Origin: Scylla paramamosain
Taxonomy: Eukaryota; Arthropoda; Malacostraca; Decapoda; Portunidae
DNA: 64,000 bases
Direction of reading: 5' to 3'
Assembly: GCF_035594125.1 (NCBI RefSeq)
Contig: NC_087155.1
Coordinates: 772,501 to 836,500, forward strand
The position numbers were made by a program, and so were the translations under genes. The notes under the pieces were generated by a model. That model was not told the DNA's origin and did no database searches. It was given only the letters and a program-made list of their open reading frames with translations. The first letter of the stretch is position 1, and every line of letters starts with the position of its first letter. Positions 1-22,099 of this stretch are shown piece after piece.

Positions 1-421
1 AATTAATTAATTTATTTATTTATTTATTTATTTATATATATATTTTTTTTACTATCCGTCCTGGGTGGAGGGAGCAGTGGGTGGGGAGGAGCCTTCGTCT
101 GTGTTATCCTATTTTACTGCATGTTAGATAGTCAGATAGTCAAACATGTCTGCTTCCGTTTGTCCTCGTGTGTTTCTCTTCCTCCTCCTCCTCCACACTC
201 CCATCATCTATATTAAGACATAATATATAGTAACAGAAATAATAATGCGTAGGTACTCGTGCCAACATACTGTCACGAATTCTACGCAGTGGTGTCTGTT
301 ATTAATGCGTAACGTCCCTGATGATGCGGCGATACCCGAGATACCGGTGCCTTTGATAACGTGAGGCGTTTGTGTGTTTACAGGCTGGGGTGTGTGCGCG
401 CGTGTTAGTGAATGGGCTCAT

Positions 422-615
422 AGGTCTGTAATTTTGAAACGCTCTGCTCTCACTTCGACTATTTTCAAAGGTGTTTATCCAGATGCTTATGTAGAAATCT
501 TGTTAATCTGTCACTAGAGCCGCAATAATACCGTCACTGAATGCACGTCTTTTCAACTCAAGCCTTATGAAAGCAGTGGAGGTGCGGCGCAGATGTGTTT
601 CACAATACGGTCTTA
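422..615 (+). mobile_element. MITE-like copy 1 (orientation A)
   Basis: Begins TCTGTAATTTTGAAACGCTC and ends GTTTCACAATACGGTC; the ends are imperfect inverted repeats of each other. Interior holds the family landmarks ACTATTTTCAAAGG and GTGGAGGTGCGGCGCAGA. Confidence 0.7.
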
Positions 616-836
616 CAGCCTCAAAACGCCTCGATCAGCATATCTCTACTCGTCATGATAGGCTGCAGTGGAAGTTACCAGGCTTGTACGTCAGTGTTTT
701 CATGGTTCTAGGGAAAGTTCAACAAGGGCTTTGCATCATCGGTGAGAAAAAGTGCCCATGAAAACCCCGGAAAATCATCTTGGTGGCCTTTGCAATTTGT
801 CGTGATGAGAACACAAAGCGTGGCAGAACACGGCCA
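607..836 (-). mobile_element. MITE-like copy 2, diverged (orientation B)
   Basis: Directly follows copy 1. Landmarks are decayed: GTTTTCATGGTTCTAGGG, GGTGGCCTTTGCAATTTG and CGTGATGAGAACA, then an end reading AGAACACGGCC. Confidence 0.45.
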
Positions 837-1048
837 GTGTGACGCACGGCGGGGGTGGCTGACACGAGGAGGACCGACTTGCATGGACTGGATGTGTCTG
901 AGAAGGATGTTATGAGGTCAGATTGAGAAGTATGTTTAGTCACGGTCAGGGGTCCTTATACCGCACTCTCTTCCACGGTGTCAAGAGGTCTCCATCAGCC
1001 CCCACCCAGCCCGTGACCTGCTAAGAGCCTATCTGAGCAGAAAATTTA

Positions 1049-1272
1049 GGTCTGTATTCTGAAACACTTCTGCGCCGCACCTCCACTACTTTCAAAAGGC
1101 TTCATTTGAAGTTACACTATTTTTTTAAGGGTGTCTTTATGGTTCTAGTGATAAATAAACAAGATTTCTACATTACTGACGGGAGAAACACTCTTGAGAA
1201 CCTGGCTAGTCATTGCTGTGGCCTTTGAAAATAGTCGTGATGAGAGAGCAGAGTGTTTCTGAAGACGGGCCT
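1049..1272 (-). mobile_element. MITE-like copy 3 (orientation B)
   Basis: Starts GTCTGTATTCTGAAACACTT with GCGCCGCACCTCCACTAC, ends CAGAGTGTTTCTGAAGACGG. It is the reverse arrangement of copy 1. Confidence 0.75.
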
Positions 1273-1419
1273 TAAAGGATTAAAGGAAAACGCAGAGCAC
1301 ATTAGGAGTTACTCGACTTTAAGCTATTGTGTATACTTGTACGTTGTGGGTGAAGGTGTGTCAGGGCTAAGCATTTTTCTTCTTTATTATCATGACACCC
1401 TACGTCGCACATCTATTAT

Positions 1420-1537
<118 letters not shown>

Positions 1538-2162
1538 CGTGTGTGCTGCTTGGCATCGTCGCCATTGTTGCCTCATTGAAATAAACATCTCATCCACCCT
1601 CCACCCTCCAGTCGCTCACAGGACATACTGAGGTGCGCACGACTACTCCTCTGCCTTGCCGTGTGAGGGAAGGTGAGGTGGCGAGTGATGCAACTGAGAA
1701 AGGAGATATGTAGGAAAGAGTGGAAAATTAATTTGATACGAAGGAAGAAAACTTGAAGAAATAAGAGATCTGCAAAGAGAGGAAATAAAAACTGACACGA
1801 ATACTGGTGCGAAGAAAAATAAAGAGAACTGAATTGAAGGGAAAATGGGTAAGAAAAGAAGGAAACTTTGAGTCAAGACGAAAGAAGGAAAGAGAAAGAG
1901 GAAACACAGGAAAACAAAGTCGAGACTGAGGAAGAAAATATAGTAAAAAAGTGGAAAAGGAGGGAGGAAAGAGGAAAGAGAGTAGGAGAATAAGGATACA
2001 AGATGTGAAAAACGGAATAACGAAACGCAAGGAAGGGAGAACAGGGAACAGGGAAAACCGACACTGACGAAGAGAAATTATGAATGGGCGATATGAAGGA
2101 ATACACTTTTTTTTATTGTTTTTAGCTGCTTGGAGTATATGTAATGTTGAAATGGTTACCTG

Positions 2163-2283
<121 letters not shown>

Positions 2284-2965
2284 GTCAGAAGTGCGTATTA
2301 ACATTTAACGTGTGTATGTGTGTATCTTGATAAGAGCAGATGAAGACAGCCCCGTACATGACAATAATTCTTAGCTACAGGAAAACGGCGTGGGAAGAAA
2401 AGAAAAAAAAATCCTTCATTGTTGTTGGCGTTCTGTGGCAACAACCAAGACTCCACCGCCATGTCGTGCTGCTGCTTACAAGTTCACCAGATTACTTCCT
2501 TCCTCCTTGTCACTCTTACTTTCCTTATATTTTGCTTCTTCCCTGCCACTTACTTCCACCAGCTGGCTACCATCACCGCCATCCTGCCTCCCGCCTTCTG
2601 TCGCGCCTCAGCTTCACCACGCCTTCCGCGCCAGTTGACCTCATTTGTCTGCATGAACCAAGTGGTGCCTGCAGGTGGGCGAGGGTTGGGTGGGGGACTA
2701 GGGACGTCTTACTCTCCCCTCCCCCTCCGCCTTCATAGATTATGGAAGACATTTTTTTTTTTTTTTAAGAGTTTCGTTGCGGTTGTTATCTGAGGCCTGG
2801 AACACGACGCGACGCTCTGATTGGCCGATTGCCCTTGTTTTTGCCGGGAAATCTGACGCAGCTGGGGTGCTGAGCGGATGTCACACAGCTGAGTTTAGTC
2901 CACACTTGCTCGCCTTGTTCCGGTGGCTCGGCCTTGAGCACGGACTCTAAACCATGGTACAATTT

Positions 2966-3191
2966 GGCCGGTATTCTAAAACGCTTTCCTTTCTCACCAC
3001 AAATATTTTTAAAGGCCACAGATGATTAGCTGGGTCCTCAAGAGTGTTTTTTTTTTCCCTGTTTATAGCGTAAAAATCCCGTTAGTATCTCACTAAAACT
3101 TTAAAAACACTCTTAAAAATCCGTGTCACTTCAACTAGAGCCTTTTGAATGTCGTTGAGGTGCGGCACAAAAGGGTTTCTGAATACGGTCT
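2966..3191 (+). mobile_element. MITE-like copy 4 (orientation A)
   Basis: Starts GGCCGGTATTCTAAAACGCT and ends GGGTTTCTGAATACGGTC, with TTTCTCACCAC and TTGAGGTGCGGCACA inside. Confidence 0.75.
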
Positions 3192-3471
3192 ATTCGCGTG
3201 GTGGTGCTGGTGTCACGTGACAGACAGGACAGCGGGGCTTTCTTCCGCACTGAACAATGGAACAACAGCCAGCAGAATTATACCAAATTTTATTGTAACA
3301 TGCTCTCATTCATCGTAATTTTACTTACAATTGCGTTTCGCCTGGCGTAACAGTGGCGTGGGGACTGCAGCACAGGACACAGGAATGGCTCTGCGGTCCT
3401 CAAAGTGACCACAAGTCAACACCTCACTCACGGTGGCGATGTCATGTCAATAATTGTGATTTTAGTGCATA

Positions 3472-3669
3472 AGACCACATATTGAAACAGTTCTGCGCTG
3501 CACCTCTACTACTTTCAAAAGACTCTAGTTGAAGTTACACGGGTTTTTAAGTTTTTAAGGTTTTAGTGACAGATTAACAAGATTTCCACATTATTAACAG
3601 GAGAAAGAATTTTTTGTAACCTTTGAAAATAGTCGTGGTGAAAGAGTAGAGCGTTTCTGAACACGGGCC
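3472..3669 (-). mobile_element. MITE-like copy 5 (orientation B)
   Basis: Starts ACCACATATTGAAACAGTTC with GCGCTGCACCTCTACTAC and ends GAGCGTTTCTGAACACGGGC. Confidence 0.7.
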
Positions 3670-4264
3670 AAAGATCTCGCCAGCACGTAATTATTGCCCT
3701 AGAGATAAATGTAGCCTTCAGTAAGTAACTGTTACTGAATCTGGACGCGTCATGTGGTTAGTAAGACCATCGTCATCATCCAAATAACACATAATTATAG
3801 CAGGATCTAATCTATCACCCGTAATTTCGTTTCTGCTGAGAAGCGTACAGTGTGCCTGGATGAGTGTGCCGCCCCTGCCACCGTCGCCACCGCCCGCCAC
3901 ACAAGTCTGCGGGAGTGAGTGGACGCGGTTCGATCCGTCTGGGCAGCGAGCGCAGATCAGCCTATACATACAAAACGAGAGACGTAAACTTTTCCCGCTA
4001 ACATTCTTCCCTCATTCTTTTCTTATCGTTTAGTGTTCATTATTTACTTATTTATTCATCCACTCATTCATTCATTCATTCAATCATACATTCATTTATT
4101 ATTTTTACATTTTACGTCTTGTCATGATTCAGTCTGTTATTATAGTTCTTCGTGACGCTAACTTTGTTATTGATGGCGTTGCCTTTCCCCTGACGCATTC
4201 TTATATCAAACACGCACGGCAATAAGCAAAACATACAATGCTGCCTAGTACATATCCTTATAAT

Positions 4265-4467
4265 GGTCCGTATTCTGAAACGCTTTGCTTTCTCACCACG
4301 ACTATTTTTCAAAGGCCACAGAGATGATTAACCGGATTCTCAAGACTCCTGTCAGTAATGTAGAAATCTTATTAATCTGTCAATAGAACCGTAAAAAACA
4401 CCATTAACAACCAGAGTCTTTTGAAAGTAGTGGAGGTGCGGCGCAGAAGTGTTTCAGAATATAGTCC
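4265..4467 (+). mobile_element. MITE-like copy 6 (orientation A, best preserved)
   Basis: Starts GGTCCGTATTCTGAAACGCT and ends GTGTTTCAGAATATAGTCC, about 203 bp. The terminal inverted repeats are clearest here; no transposase is encoded. Confidence 0.78.
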
Positions 4468-4737
4468 CGTCTTGAAATAGATTTAGAAAAGAGGTAAGAA
4501 AAATGGTTCTCAAATAGAATGGTAGATGAACTGAATGGACCCAATTGAGTCATTAGGGAGCTTTAAAAGATTAGATGAATTTATGGAGAGGTGGAAATAA
4601 GTAGGTTTTTTTTTTTTTCTTACAAGGACTGCCCCGTGTATAGGCCTGATGGCATCTTGCAACTTCCTTTGTTTTCTTTTGTTCTCAATGTGCCGTCTTC
4701 TCTCTAGGTCCAATCTCACCAACTAACTCTGCGACGC

Positions 4738-4954
4738 TGCCTCGTATTCAGAAACGCTTTTGCTTTCTCACCACGACTATTTTCAAAGGCCACAGAGATG
4801 TTTAGCCGGATTCTCAAGGCTGTTTTTCCTGTTGATAGTGTAGAAATATTGTCAATCTAGAGCCCTAGAAACACCCTTGGAAACCCGTATAGCTTCAACT
4901 AGAGACCTTTAAAACTAGTCAGGATGCGGACTGAAATGTTTCAAAATATGGACC
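4738..4954 (+). mobile_element. MITE-like copy 7 (orientation A), next to SLC7 exon 1
   Basis: Starts TCGTATTCAGAAACGCTTTT and ends TGTTTCAAAATATGGACC, 27 bp before the acceptor of the first SLC7 coding exon, so it may supply the intron's branch region. Confidence 0.72.
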
Positions 4955-5033
4955 ATAACTTATTCTGCGTCTTTTCCCCAGGTCCATTCTCACCACCACC
5001 ACCATCTCCACCGACACCACCGACACCACCAGC

Positions 5034-14133
<9,100 letters not shown>

Positions 14134-14260
14134 GGAGTGACTGACTGCACCTCCTCTACCATTACTACCATCACTGCTGCTGCTACTGCTGCTGCTGCTG
14201 CTGCTGCTGCCCTACCACAGCTGCCAAGAAATGCACTTGTGTGTGTGTGTGTGTGTGCAC

Positions 14261-14295
<35 letters not shown>

Positions 14296-14478
14296 ATCAT
14301 ATCATACAGCCTTCACATATTTTATCCACTTGGTTATGGTTCTGTGCATCATGGCAAATCACACTGCTGGTAGACAATGGATATCTGAAATGTTCCCTAC
14401 TTTAATCCCCTCTGAACTGCTGTTACTGCTGCTGCTGATGGATCCTTGGTGATCTGTTTGTATTTTTGCTCAAGTGGC

Positions 14479-14513
<35 letters not shown>

Positions 14514-15764
14514 GATGGACCTTGGGAGGGCAGCTGGATGGTGTGAACTGTTGTCAGTGATGACAACATGCACACACACATGTGGCAAAAGCAACACAGC
14601 AGCAGATTTGTCAGCCTGGATATGCTCTTTGTAATCTGTGATACTTTTCAGAAGGGGAATATTGAAGGTTTTATACATTATTTATTAGTTATTGTATTTT
14701 GGTCATAGGCTGATTTTGCACCACTTTAGCTGATAATTTGAAATTGGTTCTGAACCCAAGAAATACTTGAAGGTGCAATTTTCAGATAAATTAAATAGTA
14801 TTCCAATTGTACATAGAGATAACAGAAAGTAAGTGAGAGTATTACATAACTGTTTTTGGTATTTTGATTTTTAGGTTTTCACCAAGAGGGTTGTTAGTCC
14901 TGGTCTTTGCTTACTGCCTGTCTGGACCTCACAGTGGTGATGGGAAGCCTCAAGCATGTGACTGTCTGGCAGCTGTGTGGGCCATTCTGGATGAGTATGT
15001 GCTGGATGGATGTTAACTGGCACCACATGAGCTTATTTGTTGGCAGATCCAGATGTTGGGAGTACCACAGTTGCTGAGACAATGAGGCAGTCCTGTTAGG
15101 GAAGTTTAGTGACTGAACACTGAAGGTTGACCAAACTCCTCTTGGGCTACAGCTATCATTGTACTCATAGCTCAATGGGTAAAGAGTTGTGTACCTTGAA
15201 TGTTTTGATGGGAATCCTAGTGCTATTCCCCTTATGCCTTGCTCAGCAGGTGTCTGTGAGACCTGTGCATGGTGGTGTTATCACAGTCAAAAATGTTTTA
15301 TTGTCCCACACTTTTTCCCATTGTCTTCAACATTTTCCCTTAGTATCAAGTCCAATAATCCACAGACTCTCCTCACAAATATAACAGGTGACAGATGCTA
15401 AGGAGGTGACAGGACTTCAGATTGAGGGAAATGCTAAACACTGGGAGTGAGTGTGGCAAATTACATGACCTCTGACCAGACTAGACCAACAGGATAAATG
15501 AACATGGCCTAACTCCAGGCTGTGCTGTGTTGAGGCAGTCCTGGGGTGAGGTGACAGCTGGTGTGACACTCATAGTCACTGGAGCAGCCAAGAAGCCTCA
15601 CGACAATTATAAATTGATTAGCTTTGGCACAAGCCTTTGTTATCAGCTAGGCTTGCCTCCTTCACAATGCTCCTGTCTTCCCCTCTGGTGGTCAGCCACT
15701 GCCTGCATCTCTGCCTTGTAGGGAATTTACCTCCTGCTCATGAGTGACACGATGAAGAAAAGGA

Positions 15765-15770
15765 AATAAA
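15765..15770 (+). promoter_or_regulatory. Possible polyadenylation signal of the SLC7 gene
   Basis: AATAAA 1.6 kb after the stop codon, the first canonical hexamer I noticed downstream. The long 3' UTR this implies is unproven. Confidence 0.25.
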
Positions 15771-16039
15771 TGTACATCTTTTCATCTCTGCATGGGACAA
15801 ATGAGGGCTGTGTGTGTGTATTTCATAATTTATCTTATTTTTTTTCTGGGCATTTATGGTGCTGAAAGACAAGAAAATTCATGCATACATTATGATCACT
15901 CATTATTAATCTTTTTATTTTATTATCCTTTTCATTATCATCAAGACCGTGCTGGGCTTAAATTAATGTGTGTGTGTGTGTAATTATAGATATGTAGTTG
16001 TATTCATGTCCGGTGGCAAATCAGATATATTTTGCTTAT

Positions 16040-16075
<36 letters not shown>

Positions 16076-17599
16076 TTTTGGCCCAACAGTGAGTAATGAT
16101 GATGTGTAAAGCATATTCTTCTAGGAGCAAATGAGGCAATGTGTCCGCCAGGCATCAACATGTCACTTCATTGTTACCATGTTTTTAAGCATGAAATAAA
16201 TGTGCCTTTTTTACAGCTAGCTTGTTTGATTGTCATCAAGTGTGTGTGTGTGTGTGTGTGTCATGCGAATCTTTCTGGACTAGCCGTCCCAGCTATTCTC
16301 TCTGTAGAGTTTAGAGATCATGATTATGGTTTAAATACAAGGAAGCTACAGACTTGAGCTTCCTTGAGATGAGTAAGTTGAGACCTGTCACGCAGCACGT
16401 TCCATTGGCTCACGGCTGAGAGGATGAGGATTCGACTCCCGGGCCGAGAGGAGAGGAGCTGTGGGATTTGTCTCCCTCCCTTGCTGGAGTGCAGACCCCC
16501 TACTAAGATGCCTCTATTCATGGGGGATCCATCTAAAGTTGTGATCCAAGGCATTCTGTGTAGCATGGTGCAGTGTGACCCACCAGGGATCCATGGTTTG
16601 GTGGAGGTCAAGAATTCTACCCATCGTCTACATTCCTTGGTTGAGGTGGTTCCTCGTGAACATGGCGGGTATCGTGAATCATTATTTCTGCTGTTTCTGT
16701 CGTATGAGTTAAAATATTTGTCTAGCGATGTCAAAGGATGGCCAAACATAAAACAAGCGGTGGTTGGTAATATTCAAGAACAGCAGGCGAGGATTGAAAA
16801 CCGTAGTGAACTGGTGAAATGAGCGAAGCTAGGAGGTTGTGCACATGTTCATTATAATGTTGCTTTACCTCAGATGATAAAATACCCATCATGGTGTATA
16901 TATATTAAAACCAATGCAGTCCAAACATGAATAATCCGAATCCAAAGTTGGAACGAAGCCGGATTCCGGACGGACACCACGATAGCTGTCTCGTGTGCGC
17001 ACTGCGCAGTGTACTTGGTCGTGAGGAGTGACATCAATGCTTGTCTTTCTCGCCTGAGTCGTTGACGTGCAAGGACGTCTCGTTGTTCTTCTCCTGTGAC
17101 CAGAGGTGTACTCTGTCGTTAAGGCCGTGGGTGGTGCACATGTGCCGGACAGCCAGCTGATGGGCGCCAGACTGTAATGGTGATCAGCCGGCTGCTACTG
17201 CCACCAGAGCCGGTGAGGCCATGAACTGCTCCTCTCTGCCGCCTCCAGATGGACCATCTGCCCTTCGACCACATCTGGTAAGGTTTGTGTCCATTCCCTA
17301 AAACTAGTACAGCTGACTTGGCCTGGCAGTGGCCTTCCTCCCGCTGCCTCGGTATCCCCGCTGGGGATGCCTCCCCGCCCCTCCCTCGTTCCCGCCAACC
17401 CTGACCTATATTTAGGTGGTAGTCTAGAGTGATAGTCAAACTGGGTACATGGTGCACCCTAGGGCGCATGATGTTTTTCGAAGGATACTTGGAAATAATT
17501 GGGTACATGACATGGCTAGTGCATGTAAGAGTGCACAGTGGGCAAAGATGTTTTAGAAACAAAATTGTGTGTCATGTAGCATGTACATGACATGGCCAG

Positions 17600-17635
17600 T
17601 ATGTATTAGAGTGCACAGTAGTACTCTAATACATA
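17600..17635. repeat. 13-bp perfect inverted repeat
   Basis: TATGTATTAGAGT and ACTCTAATACATA flank a 10-nt loop. A related single arm context (ACATGACATGG) occurs at 17505. Function unknown. Confidence 0.6.
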
Positions 17636-18537
17636 TACATGAAGCAAATTGTGTCATGTAAGAAATTAATTTAAACTTAAATTAAAATATTACAAATTAG
17701 CGTATTGCATATTACACTTGGACGCAACTCGCGCCTCACAGGTTTTGAGTTGTAGCATTTTGCTTTATAGTACATCTAGTACTTATAAAACAGTTATGTA
17801 GGATGGGGTGATTATTTTTTATTATTAAAACAGAGACGTGCTACTTTAATTTATATTTTTCAGTCTTGAAACTATGTATTTTTTATTTTTTTATTTATTT
17901 TTTTTTTGTAATTCATTATCCTATGTGTTAGGATACATGAATATCTCAAAAGCTCCCTTGAAGGTCCATGAGCTTATAAAAGGTTGGGAAGCAGTGGTCT
18001 AGAGGATCCGCCTCACTGTTGCGGCGTTCCGCCACTGGTGCCCGTCCTGGCGTCCTTCTCTCCCTTTCTCGAAGCCGCTTGGTCGGGTAGTGCTTTGGAG
18101 GTGACGGACCAAGGGGTTGTACAGAGTGAGGATCATTTCTTTCATTTATGTTCAAATGATCTGCCGATTAAGACAATTATTTTGTTCAGGTTGTTTACGG
18201 CTTACGAACATTGTTGGCTGTTTTAGGCTGCTCGATATTGTTACTCCTAAAGGGAAGGAAGTCCTGGATGAGTGTGTGGGTGTACCTTGGCGTCAGCAAA
18301 ACAAGGTTAGTGAGTGTCCATGAAAGGAGGAGGAGGAGGGAAAGAGAAAAATAGTATTAGTACTACTACTAATAATAATAATGCAATATGTGGTATAAAT
18401 TATTGCATATCGCAGAGTCTCGTGGCGTAATGCATCCCACAATTACGTATTTGCATTTTATACGAAACATGGTTACACTTCTTTCAAGTTCACAGAAAAC
18501 GGATTTTCACAACAAAAGGAGAACCTCACAGAACCAA

Positions 18538-18757
18538 GGACTATTTTGAAACACTTCTGTGCCACGCCTCCACTACTTTCAGAAGACTGTAGTTGAAGTT
18601 GCAAGGGTCTTCAAGGGTGTTTTTATATTTCTGGTGGCAGATAAACAAGATTCTCTTGTTATGAACAAGAGAAAGACTCTAGAGAACTCGGCTGATCAAG
18701 TCTGTGGCCTTTGAACATTGTCGTATTGAGAGAGTGAAGCGTTTCAGAATACAGGCA
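18538..18757 (-). mobile_element. MITE-like copy 8 (orientation B)
   Basis: Starts GGACTATTTTGAAACACTTC with CACGCCTCCACTACTTTC and ends GCGTTTCAGAATACAGGC. Confidence 0.7.
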
Positions 18758-19197
18758 TCAAACACAACGAGGCGTGATCCGAAGCTGTGTTGGTGCTCCG
18801 ATCAGAAGAGTGAGACAGCCGCGGCGCTCAGATCACACACACAGTCAGTCCTGCCGCCAGTCGCCGCCCAGCCTCGGATGGCGGAGGGGGCACGCTTGTT
18901 TCCGATCCGGGATATGTGCTTGTGTTTCACTTGTGACGACTCTCTGACACCTCTGGACGGTTGTGTGTACCTGGCATCCCTGCAACACACACACACACAC
19001 ACACACACACGTCCATGTACCATAGCTTATAATTTAACAGCAAAACATGATTACAAACATTTATAAAGACATCCAAAATTATAGAACCACAAACCAACAT
19101 AACACCATAAGTTAATAAATACAAAATAAGTAACTATCAGATTACACACATACACACACACACACACACAGGCAGCAGCAGCAGCAGCAGCAGCAGT

Positions 19198-19441
19198 ATC
19201 GGGTGAACGGAGCCATACCTTCTCATCACCAGCAGGTCAAATGAAAGAGTTTTAAGTGCAGGAAAGTGAAAGGACTTCAGATAAAGAGAAGGAATACAAG
19301 TGAAGTGTTCAGCAGCAGGATCGGGTGAACGGAGCCATACCTTCTCATCACCAGCAGGTCAAATGAAAGAGTTTTAAGTGCAGGAAAGTGAAAGGACTTC
19401 AGATAAAGTGAAGGAATACAAGTAAAGTGTTCGTAAAGTGT
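19198..19441. repeat. 122-bp tandem duplication
   Basis: ATCGGGTGAACGGAGCCATA starts units at 19198 and 19320, nearly identical, followed by the diverged LINE fragment. Confidence 0.9.
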
Positions 19442-19591
19442 AATCTGACAAAGAAAGTGCAGGAAGAAAGAATGAAAGAGGGCAAGGCGGAGCGGTGCAG
19501 AAGGGAGGAACCAAGAAAGGATACGAAGCAAGGGTTTAAGGACGAGGGAGAGGAGGAGAAAGATATGGAAGTTAGCGAGAGTGTGGTGACT

Positions 19592-20128
19592 CTACCCATC
19601 GTCATGTATGGAGTACGCTTCTCATATGAGGGGGGAGGGGGGGAGGAGGATTCAACACTCCTGAACAGGCTGGAATCAGAAGTGTTTCGTCCTATCAGCC
19701 TTCTCCTCTAACTGACTCTTACTCAGCCTCTCTTCGCCGCAATGTTACATCTCTTCTTGCCTTCTGCCTCTACTAACACGCTGACTGCCCTTATGATCTT
19801 GTTAACTGCATGCCTCTCCTCTTCCCGCAGCCTCGCTGCACAAGACTTTCTACTTTCTCCCACCACTATTCTCTTCACTTCCCAAATGCCCAAATGCAGG
19901 ATTTAACCAGTATTCACAATCTTTTAATCCTTTCACTGTTAAATTCTGGAACTCCCTGCTTGGTTCTGTATTCTGCCCTTCCTACGACCAGAATCCCTTC
20001 AAGGGGGAAGAGTCAAAACATTTTTCAAATTTTGGATTATCCGTTCTGTCCTTTTTCTTTAGTACCTAGCACCCCGGTGGTCCCTTTCTTATGAAATTTT
20101 TCCAGCCCCTGGCCAGTGCCACTACTAC
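19592..20128 (+). mobile_element. Old diverged 3' fragment of the main LINE family
   Basis: Collinear with 42150-42670 of the longest copy: GTATGGAGTACGCTTCTCAT, CTCTAACTGACTCTTACTCA, CTCGCTGCACAAGACTTTC, CTGGAACTCCCTGC and a 3' end with CCCCTGGCCAGTG. Many indels. Confidence 0.75.
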
Positions 20129-21440
20129 ATAAAGAATACATAGATAAATCGCTAAACTTTTAATTTCGGAGAAGAAGAGCCTGAGTTAGCCCTTGACTTA
20201 ATACACAGCAGAGGAGGAAAGTGCTTGAACTTTGCCGCATATTATACAACTTTTTTTTTTTTTTACTATTCTTTCTTTTTGCTATATTTGAGGAACTAGA
20301 CCTTGTAAAATATTGTTTTATGTAAAGTCACTTGTCTTGCGTTTTGTATTTCTGTGAGTTTGGCACCCTGCTTTGGTTACGATATGATAAATGTGCGTGT
20401 TTGACATCAAGACTCTGCCTGTATTTATATTCTTGTTATCTATTTTAAAATCTGTTTTATGTATTTTTATAGGTGTAGTTAATACGATTTGCTTTTTATT
20501 TGATTTCATCAAACAAGTAAAAAAAAGTGTTTACAATAAAAAGAGAGAAAAAGGTTAAGAAATAGGTAAAATTAGTGTTGGTAAAACCTCAGCCTGTTGT
20601 TGTACGTGTCGTGTTCCAGTTGAGGTTGGCGTGACAAGTGGAAAAGACAAATATGGTGGTGATTTTATAGGTGGACTCTGAAGATACTTTATAGTGTATG
20701 AAGTGGCTACACTGTACAAGAGGTAGAGGTGAATGGGTATTACACGCACGGCAAGGAGGACAAGGTGGCAGGTCACCGCTGTCCTGTAAACACTCTGGAG
20801 GCACGTTGCCAAATGCACACTGATTTTCTCACACTGAGCTCATCGTGTCGTCTCATTCACGGAAGTCAGTGTCCTTGCCATACTTTGAGTGAGCAGTAAA
20901 GTGTTGCCGTATTGTGTGCTGCTGTATCAGCTGCTTCATTGTGCGTCAGCTCCTCATGTTTTCAAAAGTCCTCTTCCTTGCGCACTACTTGAAGAAATTG
21001 AGTGCACCACCATGCAGGAAGTCTTCTCCTGGTGTGTGTACCGAGGAAACACCAGTTTGTCTGCTGAGAAAACCTGCACAATTTTATAAAGTAAATATGA
21101 CATATAAAGAAATGACACGTCAACAATAAGTGGAATTCTCCAAGCAGCGAAACACGAAGCAACCTGCTGCAGCAAATTGCTGACGCCACGACAAGCTTCA
21201 CTGTTCTGCAAAGTAAACATGAATTTTGAAGACACGACACACCCATGATGATTGGAATTTTGCTAATACTGTAATGGACAGACTGGTTGCATGGGTGGCA
21301 GCTTGTTTGAGTGAGGCGGATGTTGGTGGTTTGCGCGGGTGTAAGGACAGATACTTACTCCTGGGACAAAGGAAGTGAGTGACTTGCTGGTCGACTGTCT
21401 CTGCTGCTTCATCCTTCACGACGCCACCAGCAAGTGCAAG

Positions 21441-21650
21441 GCCGCTGTTCTGAAAGACTTTGCTCTGCCATCACGATTGTCTTCAAAGACCACAGAAGTG
21501 ATTAGTCACTTTCTCTAAACTGTCCCGATTAATAAGGCTGAACTACTATCACTGCAATCACGAACACACGCTTGGAAATGCCACTAATTCCCACGAGAGC
21601 CTGTTAAAGGTTGTCCAGATAAGACGCGGAAGCATTTCAGAATCCGCACA
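21441..21650 (+). mobile_element. MITE-like copy 9 (orientation A, diverged)
   Basis: Starts GCCGCTGTTCTGAAAGACTT and ends GCATTTCAGAATCCGCAC; interior landmarks are recognisable but decayed. Confidence 0.55.
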
Positions 21651-21834
21651 TAATATACGTACATCACACTGTTCTCACTGGACCCTACTGACGGAAATAA
21701 TTCACCTGTTTGTTAGAATATTCCAGAAAAACGACGTAACACGGCCTCTCAAACCCATAGTAGCCTGCATTTACACAACAAAAAGAAAACAAGTTGTTAC
21801 GTACGTACTTCCAACTTAATGCAGGACGGAATAC

Positions 21835-21839
<5 letters not shown>

Positions 21840-21930
<91 letters not shown>
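21840..21930. repeat. (TA)n microsatellite
   Basis: 91 bp of TA, ~170 bp upstream of the dual-retropepsin ATG. Confidence 0.98.
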
Positions 21931-21933
<3 letters not shown>

Positions 21934-21962
21934 TTACCACAGTTGTATCGTTCTTGCATCTG

Positions 21963-21998
21963 ATTGGCTGTTAGGTTCAAATCGAGGCCTCTGATTGG
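21963..21998 (+). promoter_or_regulatory. Paired inverted CCAAT boxes upstream of the dual-retropepsin frame
   Basis: Two copies of TGATTGG (ATTGG at 21963-21967 and 21994-21998) lie 31 bp apart, about 100-140 bp before the ATG at 22100 and after a 90-bp TA tract. The spacing suits NF-Y binding. This is a motif match only. Confidence 0.35.
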
Positions 21999-22099
21999 TG
22001 CGCGTGGTGGGTGCCGCCAGGGCTCAGCTCCAAGCTGGTGAGCACGCCAAGAAATGGACCACAGGTGATGGAATCAGAGGTTCTAGACAAGACAGTGCC

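Larger units (their letters stand above)
14134..18537. other. SLC7 3' region and unassigned DNA
   Basis: Contains CTG and GT microsatellites (14173-14510), a short GA tract (16043-16073), the 17600 hairpin and an unrecognised 132-codon frame (16424-16822). I see no supported gene. Confidence 0.5.

Noticed and set aside
15168..15245. tRNA-like TAGCTCAATGGGTAAAG
   Set aside because: Box A is good but box B is badly decayed; at most an old SINE relic.
16385..16455. GATTCGACTCCCGG, box-B-like
   Set aside because: No convincing box A at the right distance.
16424..16822. 132-codon plus frame and overlapping 141-codon minus frame
   Set aside because: No recognisable domain, no splice or codon support; both strands are open, which argues for chance.
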